Positions 38,501 to 46,800 of a stretch of 64,000 bases of DNA are shown here, piece after piece. Source of the stretch: Halorubellus salinus (GTDB lineage: Archaea > Halobacteriota > Halobacteria > Halobacteriales > Natrialbaceae). The notes under the pieces are model-generated. The model saw nothing but the letters and a program-made list of their open reading frames with translations, did not search any database and was not told the origin of the DNA. Position numbers and translations under genes: made by a program. The stretch lies in NCBI RefSeq assembly GCF_020567525.1, contig NZ_JAJCVI010000001.1, positions 744,001 through 808,000 on the forward strand, given 5' to 3'. Position 1 is the first letter of the stretch. Every line of letters starts with the position of its first letter.

Positions 38501-38530
38501 CGGTGACGACCGCTCGATTGCGCGCCTAGC
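38478..38530. repeat. Direct duplication including the mutY stop codon
   Basis: The end of mutY, GCTCGATTGCGCGCGTAGCG (from 38483), recurs 29 bases later as GCTCGATTGCGCGCCTAGCC (from 38512), so the last codons and the TAG stop have been copied into the spacer. A TGAC precedes each copy. The short array lies between mutY and the convergent metal ATPase gene. Confidence 0.8.
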
Positions 38531-38548
38531 CGGCGGCGTCGCGGTCGC

Positions 38549-40780
38549 TCACCCGCGGAATCCGAGCAAGCGGAGGCCATTGAGCGACACCAGGACGGTC
38601 GACCCCTCATGGCCGATGACTGCGAGCGGGAGCGGGATGCCCTGGAGGAGGATGGCGCCGACCATCACGCCGATCGCGCCGAACGCGATGGCGAGGTTGA
38701 CGGTGAGCGTCCGCCGGGTCTTCCGACCGAGCCCGAGCACGTACGGTATCTTGTCGAGTTCGTCGCCCATCAGGACGACGTCGGCGGTGTCGAGCGCGAC
38801 GTCGGTCCCGGCACCCCCCATCGCGATACCGAGGGTTGCCGTGGCGAGCGCCGGTGCGTCGTTGACGCCGTCGCCGACCATCGCCACGTTCTCGTGTCGC
38901 TCGACCAGCGCCTCGATGGTTTCGACCTTCTCCTCGGGGAGCAGCGCTGCCTGGACCTCGTCGATACCGACCTCGTCAGCGATCCGCTGGGCGACGCGCT
39001 CGTTGTCGCCGGTGAGCATGACGATGTGCTCCACGCCGAGCGACCGGAGGTCCGCTATCATCTCCGCGGCGTCGGGACGCACCGTGTCGGTGAACGCGAG
39101 CCACCCGACGACTGTCCGCTCGCCGTCTCGCTCTCGGACGACGAGCACGGCCGTCTTCCCCGCCGCCTCCATCTCGCGGAGCCGGTCGAATCCGGCTTCC
39201 AGGCCGTCGATCCTCACGTCCGCGAGGACGGTCTCGAGGTAGCTTCGGTTCCCGATGTGGATGGTCTCACCGTCGACCTCGGCACTGACGCCTTTCCCGG
39301 CGACGGACTGGAACCGTCGCGCGTCGAGGGCGTCGAGCGACCGGTCCTCGGCCGCCGCGACGGTCGCACGAGCCAGGTGGTGCTCCGAGCGCGCCTGGAC
39401 CGCGGCCGCCGCCGAGAGCACCTCGTCCGCCGTCGGCGGGTCGGTGACGCCATCCTCGCGGACGACGACGTCCGTCAGCGTCGTATCCCCGCGCGTGAGC
39501 GTCCCGGTCTTGTCGAACGCGACCGCGTCGATGCGGGCCGCGGTCTCGACGTGCTCCCCGCCCTTGAACAGGACGCCCTGGCGACCGCCGGACGCGATAG
39601 CAGACAATACCGCTGCGGGCGTCGAGATGACGACCGCGCACGGCGATGCGGCGACCATGAGCGTCATCGCTCTGTAGAACGTCCCAGCGAACTCGCCCCC
39701 GAGCGCCATCGGCACGGCGATCGCCGCGACCGTGAGCGCGAACACGCCGAGGACGTACGGCTGTTCGAGTCGGTCGATGAGGCGCTGCGTCGGCGCCTTC
39801 TCGCTCTGGGCGCGCTCGACCATCGTGATGAGGCGACTGATGGCGGACTCGTGAGCCTGCCGCGTCACCTCGATCTCAAGGCTCCCGCTCTCGTTTATCG
39901 TGCCACCGAAGACCTCGTCGCCGGGCGCCTTCGGGACGGGCACGGACTCGCCGGTGAGCGACGCCTGGTCGACGGTTCCCTCGCCGTCTGCGACGACGCC
40001 GTCGAGCGGAATCCTGTCGCCGGGGCGAACCACGAACACGTCGCCGACGGCGACGTCGTCGATGGGGACGGTGACCTCCTCGCCGTCGCGCAGCACCTGC
40101 GCTTGCTCCGGTCGCATCTCGACGAGGGACTTGATCGCGCGACGCGACCGACCGATGGCGTAGTGCTGGAGGGTGTTCGAGAGCGAGAACAGGAAGAGGA
40201 GCATCGCGCCCTCGAACGGTGCGCCGATGGTGAGCGCGCCGAGCGCCGCGACGATCATCAGGAGGTCGATGTCGACCGCGCGATGACGGAGCGTCTCGAT
40301 GGCGCCCACCAGTCCGTACCAGCCACCGAAGACGTACGCGACGCCGTATCCCGCCCACATGAGGAGTGAAGGACCGCCGAGCCAGCCGGTCGCCAGCCCC
40401 GTCACCATCCCGGCGAACGTCAGCGCGACGAACGCGCCCTCGCGTCTGAGTTCCGACCGCGAGGTTCCTTCGTCGCCCGTCGGCTCGGCGTCGTCGTCGA
40501 CGGAGACGTTCCGGTCGCGGACCGCGGCCCGGAGGTCGCGCTCGGAGGTGACCTGCTCGTCGTAGGTTATCCGAACGGTCCCCGTTCGGAACGACACGTC
40601 GACGTCGTGGACGCCGCTGGTCTCCCGGAGGTGGCGTTCGAGCGCTCGCGCGCCGGCCTCGCCACGACCGCCGCGTCGCGCTATCCGGACGGTGCACGTG
40701 GCTGGGGCGGGCGAGTCGGGGTCGGCCACGTCGCGGTCCGAGGCTGGCGGATCGGTACGGCGCTGGTTCGAGCGGCTCAT
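38549..40780 (-). CDS. P1B-4-type heavy-metal-exporting ATPase
   Basis: The 743-residue pump has an N-terminal HMA-like domain (residues about 30-95) that lacks the CxxC metal motif, then transmembrane helices, the actuator loop with SLTGESVPVP, the membrane metal motif SPC (residues 379-381), the phosphorylation site FDKTGTLTRG (Asp423), the HP dipeptide region SEHHLARA, and MVGDGVNDAPALA. The C-terminus carries HEGSTVLVSLNGLRLL. SPC plus HEGxT define the P1B-4 class, associated with export of Co2+, Zn2+, Ni2+ or Fe2+; Cu+ pumps have CPC. It overlaps the upstream Usp gene by ATGA, so the two are co-expressed. Confidence 0.93.
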   Translation of the reverse strand: MSRSNQRRTDPPASDRDVADPDSPAPATCTVRIARRGGRGEAGARALERHLRETSGVHDVDVSFRTGTVRITYDEQVTSERDLRAAVRDRNVSVDDDAEPTGDEGTSRSELRREGAFVALTFAGMVTGLATGWLGGPSLLMWAGYGVAYVFGGWYGLVGAIETLRHRAVDIDLLMIVAALGALTIGAPFEGAMLLFLFSLSNTLQHYAIGRSRRAIKSLVEMRPEQAQVLRDGEEVTVPIDDVAVGDVFVVRPGDRIPLDGVVADGEGTVDQASLTGESVPVPKAPGDEVFGGTINESGSLEIEVTRQAHESAISRLITMVERAQSEKAPTQRLIDRLEQPYVLGVFALTVAAIAVPMALGGEFAGTFYRAMTLMVAASPCAVVISTPAAVLSAIASGGRQGVLFKGGEHVETAARIDAVAFDKTGTLTRGDTTLTDVVVREDGVTDPPTADEVLSAAAAVQARSEHHLARATVAAAEDRSLDALDARRFQSVAGKGVSAEVDGETIHIGNRSYLETVLADVRIDGLEAGFDRLREMEAAGKTAVLVVRERDGERTVVGWLAFTDTVRPDAAEMIADLRSLGVEHIVMLTGDNERVAQRIADEVGIDEVQAALLPEEKVETIEALVERHENVAMVGDGVNDAPALATATLGIAMGGAGTDVALDTADVVLMGDELDKIPYVLGLGRKTRRTLTVNLAIAFGAIGVMVGAILLQGIPLPLAVIGHEGSTVLVSLNGLRLLGFRG

Positions 40781-41205
40781 CCGACGACCGTCACCGGGAA
40801 CCGTGCGCGACGCGTGACCGTCTCGGCGACGCTCCCGAGGAGCGTCCGGTCGAGCCCCGAACGGCCGTGACTCCCCATGACGATCTGGTCGACGTCGTGC
40901 TCCCTGGCGTAGTCGAGAATCGTTCGCGCCGGCTTGCCGACCTCCGTGACGCTGTCGAGGTCGACGTCGTGAGCGCCGGCGACGTCCCTGGCTCGCGAGT
41001 GGATGCTTGCCGCTCGGTTCTTCGCGTCGTCGTACCAGTCTTCGGCGACCGGGAGACCACCGCTCTCCACGTCGAGGACGGAGTCGTAGGGATTGATGAC
41101 GTATATCGTGGTGAGCGATGCACCTGGGAAGGTCTCTATCGCGTACGTGAGCGCTCGTTCGGAGAGTGGAGAACCGTCGAAGGCGACGAGCACGCGTTCG
41201 GGCAT
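40777..41205 (-). CDS. Universal stress protein (UspA family)
   Basis: This 142-residue single Usp domain begins VLVAFDGSPLSERALTYAIE and carries the ATP-binding motif MGSHGRSGLDRTLLGSVAE (Gly-2x-Gly-9x-Gly-Ser), so it probably binds ATP and dimerises. It is translationally coupled to the P1B-4 metal ATPase by an ATGA overlap, which suggests an accessory or regulatory role in metal stress. Confidence 0.92.
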   Translation of the reverse strand: MPERVLVAFDGSPLSERALTYAIETFPGASLTTIYVINPYDSVLDVESGGLPVAEDWYDDAKNRAASIHSRARDVAGAHDVDLDSVTEVGKPARTILDYAREHDVDQIVMGSHGRSGLDRTLLGSVAETVTRRARFPVTVVG

Positions 41206-41389
41206 GCGGGAACGTTCATCGCGAGTCGGGATGAACGTACTGCTCGCCGGGTCCCGACCGAGAGCACGCCCGGAGTTCGACGAACGGACGCCGCTTCCGG
41301 AGTTCGGCGGCCCCGCGTCGATGCGGCACGAACGAGCGCGCGGTAATCCGTGCAGGACGCATTAGCACGCGGCCCGTATCTGTCAGCGT

Positions 41390-42091
41390 ATGGCCGACAT
41401 CGAGGACAGTCGCGACGGCTCGCGCGACCGCGTCCCCGACGAGGTGGCGAGCGAGCACGACCCGGACGCAACCCTACTCCCGGCGACGCCCGCGGGGTAC
41501 GCCGACCCCGTCGAGTTCCGGTACCCGATGATCGTGCTCGTCGTCCTCGTGGGGGTGCTGACGGTTCTCTCGCTCGCCGCGTTCGGATGGGTGCTCTACG
41601 TCGCGCAGGGCCCAGACGCACTCGCGACCGTCTTCACGGTAACGGAGACCGCGGACAGCGTGACGTTCACGACGAACGTGAGCGTCCTCGCGCTCGCGCT
41701 CGCGTTCGGCGTCGTGGGCGTCACCGTCCTCCACGAGTTCGTGCACGGGCTCGCGTATCGGCTCCTCGGGTACGACGTCTCCTACGGCGTGCTCGTCGGG
41801 ATGGGCGCGTTCTACACCGCCGCGTTCCACCAGTTCCAGCGTCGAGACCACAACCTCGTCGTCGGCATCGCACCGCTCGTCGTCGTCGACGCCATCCTCC
41901 TCGCGGCGCTCTTCGCGCCGGACCCGACCGTCGCGTTCGTGGCGTTCGTCGGCCTGCTGTTCAACACCGCCGGCGCCACGGGCGACGTCTACCTCGTCGC
42001 GACCCTCCTCGGGTTGCCAGACGACGCGCTCCTCTACGACAGCGACGCGCGCCACAGCTACGTCTTCCACCCCGAGCGACGGTTCGAGTGA
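41390..42091 (+). CDS. DUF3267-type membrane metalloprotease-like protein
   Basis: The 233-residue protein has a hydrophilic N-terminus of about 45 residues and four or five membrane helices. The helix VGVTVLHEFVHGLAYRLLG contains HEFVH, matching the HExxH zinc motif of intramembrane or membrane-bound peptidases, and a late NTAGATGDVYLVATLL resembles the third-ligand region. This is the layout of DUF3267 proteins, predicted zincins whose substrates are unknown. The next gene, 33 bases downstream on the same strand, is a regulator, and the two may be one unit. Confidence 0.85.
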   Translation: MADIEDSRDGSRDRVPDEVASEHDPDATLLPATPAGYADPVEFRYPMIVLVVLVGVLTVLSLAAFGWVLYVAQGPDALATVFTVTETADSVTFTTNVSVLALALAFGVVGVTVLHEFVHGLAYRLLGYDVSYGVLVGMGAFYTAAFHQFQRRDHNLVVGIAPLVVVDAILLAALFAPDPTVAFVAFVGLLFNTAGATGDVYLVATLLGLPDDALLYDSDARHSYVFHPERRFE

Positions 42092-42124
42092 ACTGCCGTA
42101 AGGCGTAAGAACGCGCCGACGAAC

Positions 42125-42913
42125 ATGCTGGGTATGAATCCGGGTGAGCGCGACGAGCTCGTGCGGACGCTCACTCGCCGGCGTGAAGTGCTCGAGGCGC
42201 TCGACGATAGCGCGTGCCGGAAGCCCGAGCTTGCGAGGGAGCTGGACGTCGCTCGGTCGACCGTGGACCGCGCCATCCGCCAGCTCCAGAATCAGGCGCT
42301 CGTCGAGCGCGGCGACGACGGCTACGAGTTGACGACGTGCGGCGAGGTCGCGGTGGACCTGTACGGCCGGTTCGCGTCGCGACTGGACGCGATGTGTGAC
42401 GCGCGGGACGTCGTCGCGGAACTGCCGTCCCGCGAGTTCGCGCACCCGGACGTGCTCGACGACGCGACGGTCGTTCGAGCGGCGTCGTCGGCACCCGATC
42501 GGCCGGTGCGGGCGTTCCTCGAACTCGTCGAGGACGCAGAGCACGCGCGGGGGTTCTCGCCGACCGCGTACGGCGCGTACGTCGACGTGTTCGAGCGTCG
42601 CGTCGTCGACGCGGGGATGACCGCCGAGTTCGTGTTCAGCGACGACGCGCTCGCGGAGTTGACGACCGCTCACCGCGAGTCCGTCCAGCGGGCGACCGAG
42701 ACGGGTCGCGTGGCGGTGCATCGCATCGATTCGCTGCCGATGGTGGGCGTGAGCGTCCTGCGACGCGAGGACGGATCGCGGGTGCTGGCGATGGGCGTCT
42801 ACGACGGGACGGGGATGGCGGCGCTCGTCCAGAACGACGCGCCGGACGCCGTCTCGTGGGGTGACGCGCTCGTCGCCGACTACCTCGAGCGCGCCGACGA
42901 GATGCCGTTGTAG
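42125..42913 (+). CDS. Winged-HTH regulator with FilR1-like sensory domain
   Basis: This 262-residue protein starts with a winged helix (TRRREVLEALDDSACRKPEL then ELDVARSTVDRAIRQLQ) and continues with a domain of about 150 residues like the middle domain of the methanogenesis regulator FilR1 (DUF1724), ending in MGVYDGTGMAALVQNDAPDA. Many haloarchaeal regulators share this layout; the ligand is unknown. ATG 42125 is used; ATG 42134 (MNPGERDE) is an equally good start. A pyrimidine-poor, A-rich stretch (GTAAGGCGTAAGAA) lies before it. Confidence 0.85.
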   Translation: MLGMNPGERDELVRTLTRRREVLEALDDSACRKPELARELDVARSTVDRAIRQLQNQALVERGDDGYELTTCGEVAVDLYGRFASRLDAMCDARDVVAELPSREFAHPDVLDDATVVRAASSAPDRPVRAFLELVEDAEHARGFSPTAYGAYVDVFERRVVDAGMTAEFVFSDDALAELTTAHRESVQRATETGRVAVHRIDSLPMVGVSVLRREDGSRVLAMGVYDGTGMAALVQNDAPDAVSWGDALVADYLERADEMPL

Positions 42914-42994
42914 GGTCGTCGCCGCCAGGTATGACGACCGCCTCAACGCGGGGCCGACAGTGGGTTTTTGAGGTCGGGCGTCGAGGGTCGTTGC

Positions 42995-43573
42995 ATGGCT
43001 GAGAACGTGCACGTCGTCGCGCTGTGCGGGAGTCTCAGGGACGCGAGTCACACGCGGAGTGCGCTCGAGGTCGCACTCGATGCGGCGAGCGACGCAGGCG
43101 CGAGCACGGAGCTCGTCGACCTCCGCGCACTCGACCTCCAGGTGTTCGACGCGGACGCCGACGACGCGGGAGACGCCGACGAACTGCGGGCGACGGTCGC
43201 GGGGGCGGACGCCATCCTGCTGGGGACGCCGATGTACCACGGGTCGTACTCGTCGCCGCTGAAGACCGCGCTCGACTACTGTGGGTTCGACGAGTTCGAG
43301 GACAAGACCGTCGGCCTGCTGGCCGTGGCCGGCGGCGGGTTCCCCGTGACCGCCCTCGAGCACCTGCGGTCTGTCTGTCGGGCGCTGGACGCGTGGGTCA
43401 TCCCGCATCAGGCCGCGATACCGAAGGCGTACGACGCGTTCGAGGACGGCGCGTTCGTAGACGACGGCCTCGCGGACCGCGTGCGGACGCTCGGGCGGCA
43501 GGCGGTCCAGTACGCGAACATCGAACCGGACCCGGACAGCTTCGAGAGCCAGGAGAACGTCGGCGCGCGCTGA
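42995..43573 (+). CDS. NAD(P)H-dependent FMN reductase
   Basis: The 192-residue flavodoxin-like protein opens with VVALCGSLRDASHTRSALE, the phosphate-binding loop of FMN, and has GTPMYHGSYSSPLKTALDYC, the family's second FMN loop. Related enzymes reduce quinones, chromate or free FMN. ATG 42995 is chosen over 42968 because a TATA-like GTTTTTGAG (from about 42963) lies about 28 bases upstream of it. Function beyond flavin reductase is open. Confidence 0.9.
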   Translation: MAENVHVVALCGSLRDASHTRSALEVALDAASDAGASTELVDLRALDLQVFDADADDAGDADELRATVAGADAILLGTPMYHGSYSSPLKTALDYCGFDEFEDKTVGLLAVAGGGFPVTALEHLRSVCRALDAWVIPHQAAIPKAYDAFEDGAFVDDGLADRVRTLGRQAVQYANIEPDPDSFESQENVGAR

Positions 43574-43633
43574 CCGCCGCGGTCGGCGGCCGCGGCATCG
43601 CGCGCCGACCAGCGGTGATGCAGCACCGCTTGT

Positions 43634-44614
43634 TTACCAGCGGTGGTGGACGTGCTCGCGGACGTGCTCGTCGTAGACGGCGTCGACGGCGGCGCGTTCC
43701 TCCGCGGTGGGGGCGGCGCGGTCGGCGGCGGCGACGTTCGAGCGAACGTGCGCGGGCGTCGTCGTCCCGGGGATGACGGTCGTGACGGCGTCGTGTGCGA
43801 GTATCCAGCGGAGCGTGAAGCTCGCGAGGTCGTCGATGCCAGCCCGGTCCTGGAGTTCTTCGACCGCTTCCAGGCCGGTCTCGAAGGGGACGCCAGCGAA
43901 CGTCTCGCCGACGTCGAACGCCTCGCCGTCGCGGTTGAAGTTCCGGTGGTCGTTCTCGGGGAACTCGTCGTCCGCGGAGAGCGCGCCCGTGAGGAGGCCC
44001 GAGGCGTAGGGCACGCGAACGATGACGCCGACGTCCTCGTCGGCGGCGCGGTCGAGGAAGTGCTCGGCGGGCCGCTGACGGAACGGGTTGAAGATGATCT
44101 GGACGGACTCGACGCCGTCGTACTCGACGGCCTTCAGACCCTCCTCGACGCGTTCGACGCTGACGCCGTAGTTCGCGATGCGGTCCTCGTCGACGAGCGC
44201 CTCCAGGGCGTCGAACGTCTCCGGCTGGTAGTAGACGTCCGTCGGCGGACAGTGCAACTGGAGGAGGTCGAGCGTCTCCGTATCGAGGTTCTCGCGCGAC
44301 CGGTCGACGAACTCGCGGAGGTGCGCGAGGTCGTAGTCGTCGGCGACGTGCGGGTCGAGGCGGCGCCCGGCTTTCGTCGCGACGAACGGGTCGGCGTCGT
44401 GTTCTTCGAGGACGTCCGCGATGAGTGACTCGCTCCGCCCGTCACCGTAGACGTCGGCGGTATCGAGGAACGTCACGCCCGCGTCGAGCGCGGCGCGGAC
44501 GACGTCCCGTCCCTGGTCTTCGGGGACGTCGCCCCACGCGCCACCGATCTGCCACGTGCCGAGCCCGACAGCAGTCACCGACTCGCCCGTCGAACCGAGT
44601 TGTCGTTCGTCCAT
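43634..44614 (-). CDS. Aldo/keto reductase
   Basis: The 326-residue TIM-barrel enzyme has the AKR pattern: GLGTWQIGGAWGD, the catalytic Asp-Tyr pair in FLDTADVYGDGRSE, Lys in FVATKAGRRLD and His in LLQLHCPP, and the NADPH-phosphate contacts in VIPGTTTPAHVRSNVAAAD near the C-terminus. It would reduce an aldehyde or ketone with NADPH; the physiological substrate is unknown. It converges with the FMN reductase gene across 60 bases. Confidence 0.92.
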   Translation of the reverse strand: MDERQLGSTGESVTAVGLGTWQIGGAWGDVPEDQGRDVVRAALDAGVTFLDTADVYGDGRSESLIADVLEEHDADPFVATKAGRRLDPHVADDYDLAHLREFVDRSRENLDTETLDLLQLHCPPTDVYYQPETFDALEALVDEDRIANYGVSVERVEEGLKAVEYDGVESVQIIFNPFRQRPAEHFLDRAADEDVGVIVRVPYASGLLTGALSADDEFPENDHRNFNRDGEAFDVGETFAGVPFETGLEAVEELQDRAGIDDLASFTLRWILAHDAVTTVIPGTTTPAHVRSNVAAADRAAPTAEERAAVDAVYDEHVREHVHHRW

Positions 44615-44761
44615 GCGCCACGCGAGCGCCCCCCGTCGCGTAAGCGTGTCGCCCGCGGCAGGCTTCGAGGGGCGTCGGCCGTGACGGGGGACGGAACGCG
44701 GCGGTCGGTGGATCGCGGCGCTGTCGCTATCGGGTGCTGGGAGCTCGGGAGAATCGTCGCG

Positions 44762-44956
44762 TTACGCTTCGGCCGCGGCGGTGTTCTTCTTGCGCGTGAC
44801 GTAGCCGGCGACGCGGTTGCGGACGCCCTTGGATTCGATGTTCGTGAGCTTCGCGACGCTGTCCTTGTTCGTCTCGAAATCGGTCGTGAACGCCTTCGGG
44901 TACTGCTCGAGGAGGATGGTACCCGTCTTCTTGACGTAGTCGGGTTTGATGGCCAT
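44762..44956 (-). CDS. rps17e: 30S ribosomal protein S17e
   Basis: This 64-residue protein matches the archaeal/eukaryotic S17e family: [20 protein letters not shown] at the N-terminus, then the [20 protein letters not shown] segment. ATG 44956 is chosen because the MAIKP start is the family's own; the frame extends nine codons upstream without similarity. A TATA-like CCCTTTTTGG (minus strand, about 44979-44990) stands about 25-30 bases upstream, so it has its own promoter. A hairpin element copy and the DUF447 gene lie further upstream. Confidence 0.96.
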   Translation of the reverse strand: MAIKPDYVKKTGTILLEQYPKAFTTDFETNKDSVAKLTNIESKGVRNRVAGYVTRKKNTAAAEA

Positions 44957-45066
44957 ACCGATTCGTTCCCCGTTCGCCCCCAAAAAGGGTTCGTTCTCCG
45001 GGCGTCGAGCGGGCTGGTTGCGGCGGGTGCTCCGGTCACACTCGGTGGACCGCTCGACAGTCGCAA

Positions 45067-45098
45067 CAGAAACGGCGACCTGGCGGTCGCCGTACGCT
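45067..45098. repeat. Dispersed hairpin element, copy 3
   Basis: CAGAAACGGCGACCTGGCGG then TCGCCGTACGCT differs from copies 1 and 2 (33276, 33325) at two positions and keeps the GGCGACC/GGTCGCC inverted repeat. Read on the minus strand it lies 11 bases behind the TGA stop of the DUF447 gene, with GTTTCTGTTG after the hairpin, which fits a terminator. Flanking GTGCGAGCAGTCAGTC is also shared with copy 1. Confidence 0.8.
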
Positions 45099-45109
45099 CG
45101 TGCGAGCAG

Positions 45110-45856
45110 TCAGTCCTCGGGAGGGTCGCGGGTCGGGGTCCACTCGTCGGTGAGTGTCGCACAGCGACGGATGGCCTCGCGTTCGCGGGCCCCACCACAG
45201 GTCGCGACGACGTCCACGGCGCGCTCCAGGCGCTCGCGGAGCGCGTCGTCGTCGAACCCGTCGACGCCGAGCCTGGACGCGGCGACGGTAGCGTCGACGA
45301 CCGCGGCGTGCCCGCGGTTGACGACCGGGACGACGCGCCGCCTGACCGTCGACGCGACGGGGTCGAGCCGCCACGTCTCGATGCGGGTCCCGTCCTCGTC
45401 GCGGGCATCGACCTGGGTCGCGTCGACGCGAACCCACGCGTCCGCGGACTCCAGCACGGGGTCTGTGGTCTCGAAGACGTCGAGTGCGGCCTCGGTGAAT
45501 TCGACGGCGTCGGTCGTGAACTGGACGACGCCCGCGCCGCGCCCGTGGAAGTTCCGGCGCGTTCGCGTGTTCCCGTACGTGAACGCAGTGACTGCTTGCA
45601 GTCGGCCGTCGTCGTCGCGCGTCGACGCCGGGCCGTCGGCGTGCACGCCGAGCGCGGCCTGGTTCCAGCGGTCGTTCGGGCCGAGCGTCGCCACGACCGT
45701 CTCGGTGACCCCGCGCAGTCGCGTCGGCCATACTGCCTCCTCCACGCCAGCGTCGCGGTCACCGTCGCGGTCACGGTCGCCGTCGCGGTTGCTGTCGACC
45801 TCGCGGTCACTGTCGCCGTCGCGGGCGCGGTCGCCGTCGGGTTCGGGGTCGGTCAC
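45110..45856 (-). CDS. DUF447 family protein
   Basis: The 248-residue protein has a strongly biased N-terminus (about 38 residues of Asp/Arg/Ser with repeated DGDRDRDGDRD, coded by hexanucleotide-like repeats) and then the DUF447 domain, a flavin-reductase-like split barrel (VWPTRLRGVTETVVATLGPN is the start; RRNFHGRGAGVVQFTTDA and VFETTDPVLESADAW follow). The family is conserved in archaea; homologues occur among the uncharacterised genes for methanopterin-linked C1 transfer in methylotrophic bacteria. It overlaps the CitG-like gene by ATGA, so the two are translated together. Confidence 0.82.
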   Translation of the reverse strand: MTDPEPDGDRARDGDSDREVDSNRDGDRDRDGDRDAGVEEAVWPTRLRGVTETVVATLGPNDRWNQAALGVHADGPASTRDDDGRLQAVTAFTYGNTRTRRNFHGRGAGVVQFTTDAVEFTEAALDVFETTDPVLESADAWVRVDATQVDARDEDGTRIETWRLDPVASTVRRRVVPVVNRGHAAVVDATVAASRLGVDGFDDDALRERLERAVDVVATCGGAREREAIRRCATLTDEWTPTRDPPED

Positions 45857-46761
45857 GGCGTCACCCCGTAGCGTTCGAGCGCGACGAACAGCGCGCCTGC
45901 GGTGAGGTCGGCGGTCGTCCCGGGGTTGACGCCGCGGTCGACGAGGTCCTCGGCGAACGCGGTCACCGCCTCGCGGTCCGGCGCGCCGGGAACGCCGTCC
46001 TCACGGATTGCTGCGGCGCGCTCGGTGACCTCGCGGGCGACGTCGTCGCCGTGCTTCTCGGCGACGAGCGTGTCGGGTTCGGCGGCGAGGAGTGCGAGGA
46101 AGGCGTCGGCGGCGCGGTCGCCGAGCGAGCCGTCCGCCGCGGCGATCCGGTCGGCGGCCGCGAACGTCCGCTCGAAGCCGGTCGTCCACTCGGCGGCGAC
46201 GCCGTCGCGGTCCGCGCTGTCGCGCATGAGCGCCGCGAGGGTGAGCTCGCGGTCCTCGACGGCCGGGACGGCGTCGCTCCCGCGGCGTACGTCGAGGTCC
46301 GGGGCGTCACCGGGCGGGTCGCCGACGAAGACGTCGACGTGGTCGAACGCCCGGTAGAACGCGGCGGCGTCGGCGACCGTCGTCGCCGCGACGGTCTCGC
46401 GGACGCGGTCGCGGGAGAGAGCGCCGGTCGCCGCGGTCCGCACGAGCGGTGCGAGCGCGAGGAGCGCGCCGAACTGCGTGTTCGTCCCGGCGCGGTCGCT
46501 CATCCCCGCGACCGCGCGCTCGAACCCGTCGCCGAGCCCGAAGTTCGGGTCGCAGCACGCGTCCAGCCCGGGGCGCGCGCCGACGGCACCGGCGAGGAAC
46601 TGCTCGAAGCGGAGGTCCGCGAGGTCGCGCTCGCGGTCGACGTTCCCGGGCTTGGGCGTGCCCGCGACCTCGACGAGGAGCGCGAGTTCGGCGTTCGCGG
46701 CTGTCGATTGCACGAGAGACCGTTCGCGCTCCCCGCGAAAAACTCCGGCGGATGTCGGCAC
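45853..46761 (-). CDS. Triphosphoribosyl-dephospho-CoA synthase (CitG)-family protein
   Basis: The 302-residue protein has the CitG motifs LLVEVAGTPKPGNVDRERDL near the start, AGTNTQFGALLALAPL in the middle and PDTLVAEKHGDDVA and GVNPGTTADLTAGALFVALE at the end. In bacteria CitG makes the citrate lyase prosthetic group precursor from ATP and dephospho-CoA, but no citrate lyase gene is here. Archaeal and methylotroph homologues (such as methylotroph Orf5) are associated with pterin cofactor synthesis, so a phosphoribosyl- or cofactor-transfer role is more likely. It is coupled to the DUF447 gene by ATGA and follows the Dus-like gene by 39 bases. Confidence 0.85.
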   Translation of the reverse strand: MPTSAGVFRGERERSLVQSTAANAELALLVEVAGTPKPGNVDRERDLADLRFEQFLAGAVGARPGLDACCDPNFGLGDGFERAVAGMSDRAGTNTQFGALLALAPLVRTAATGALSRDRVRETVAATTVADAAAFYRAFDHVDVFVGDPPGDAPDLDVRRGSDAVPAVEDRELTLAALMRDSADRDGVAAEWTTGFERTFAAADRIAAADGSLGDRAADAFLALLAAEPDTLVAEKHGDDVAREVTERAAAIREDGVPGAPDREAVTAFAEDLVDRGVNPGTTADLTAGALFVALERYGVTP

Positions 46762-46800
46762 GGCCTGCCGCCCAACCCCCCTGGGCCTCCACCGAGCGGA

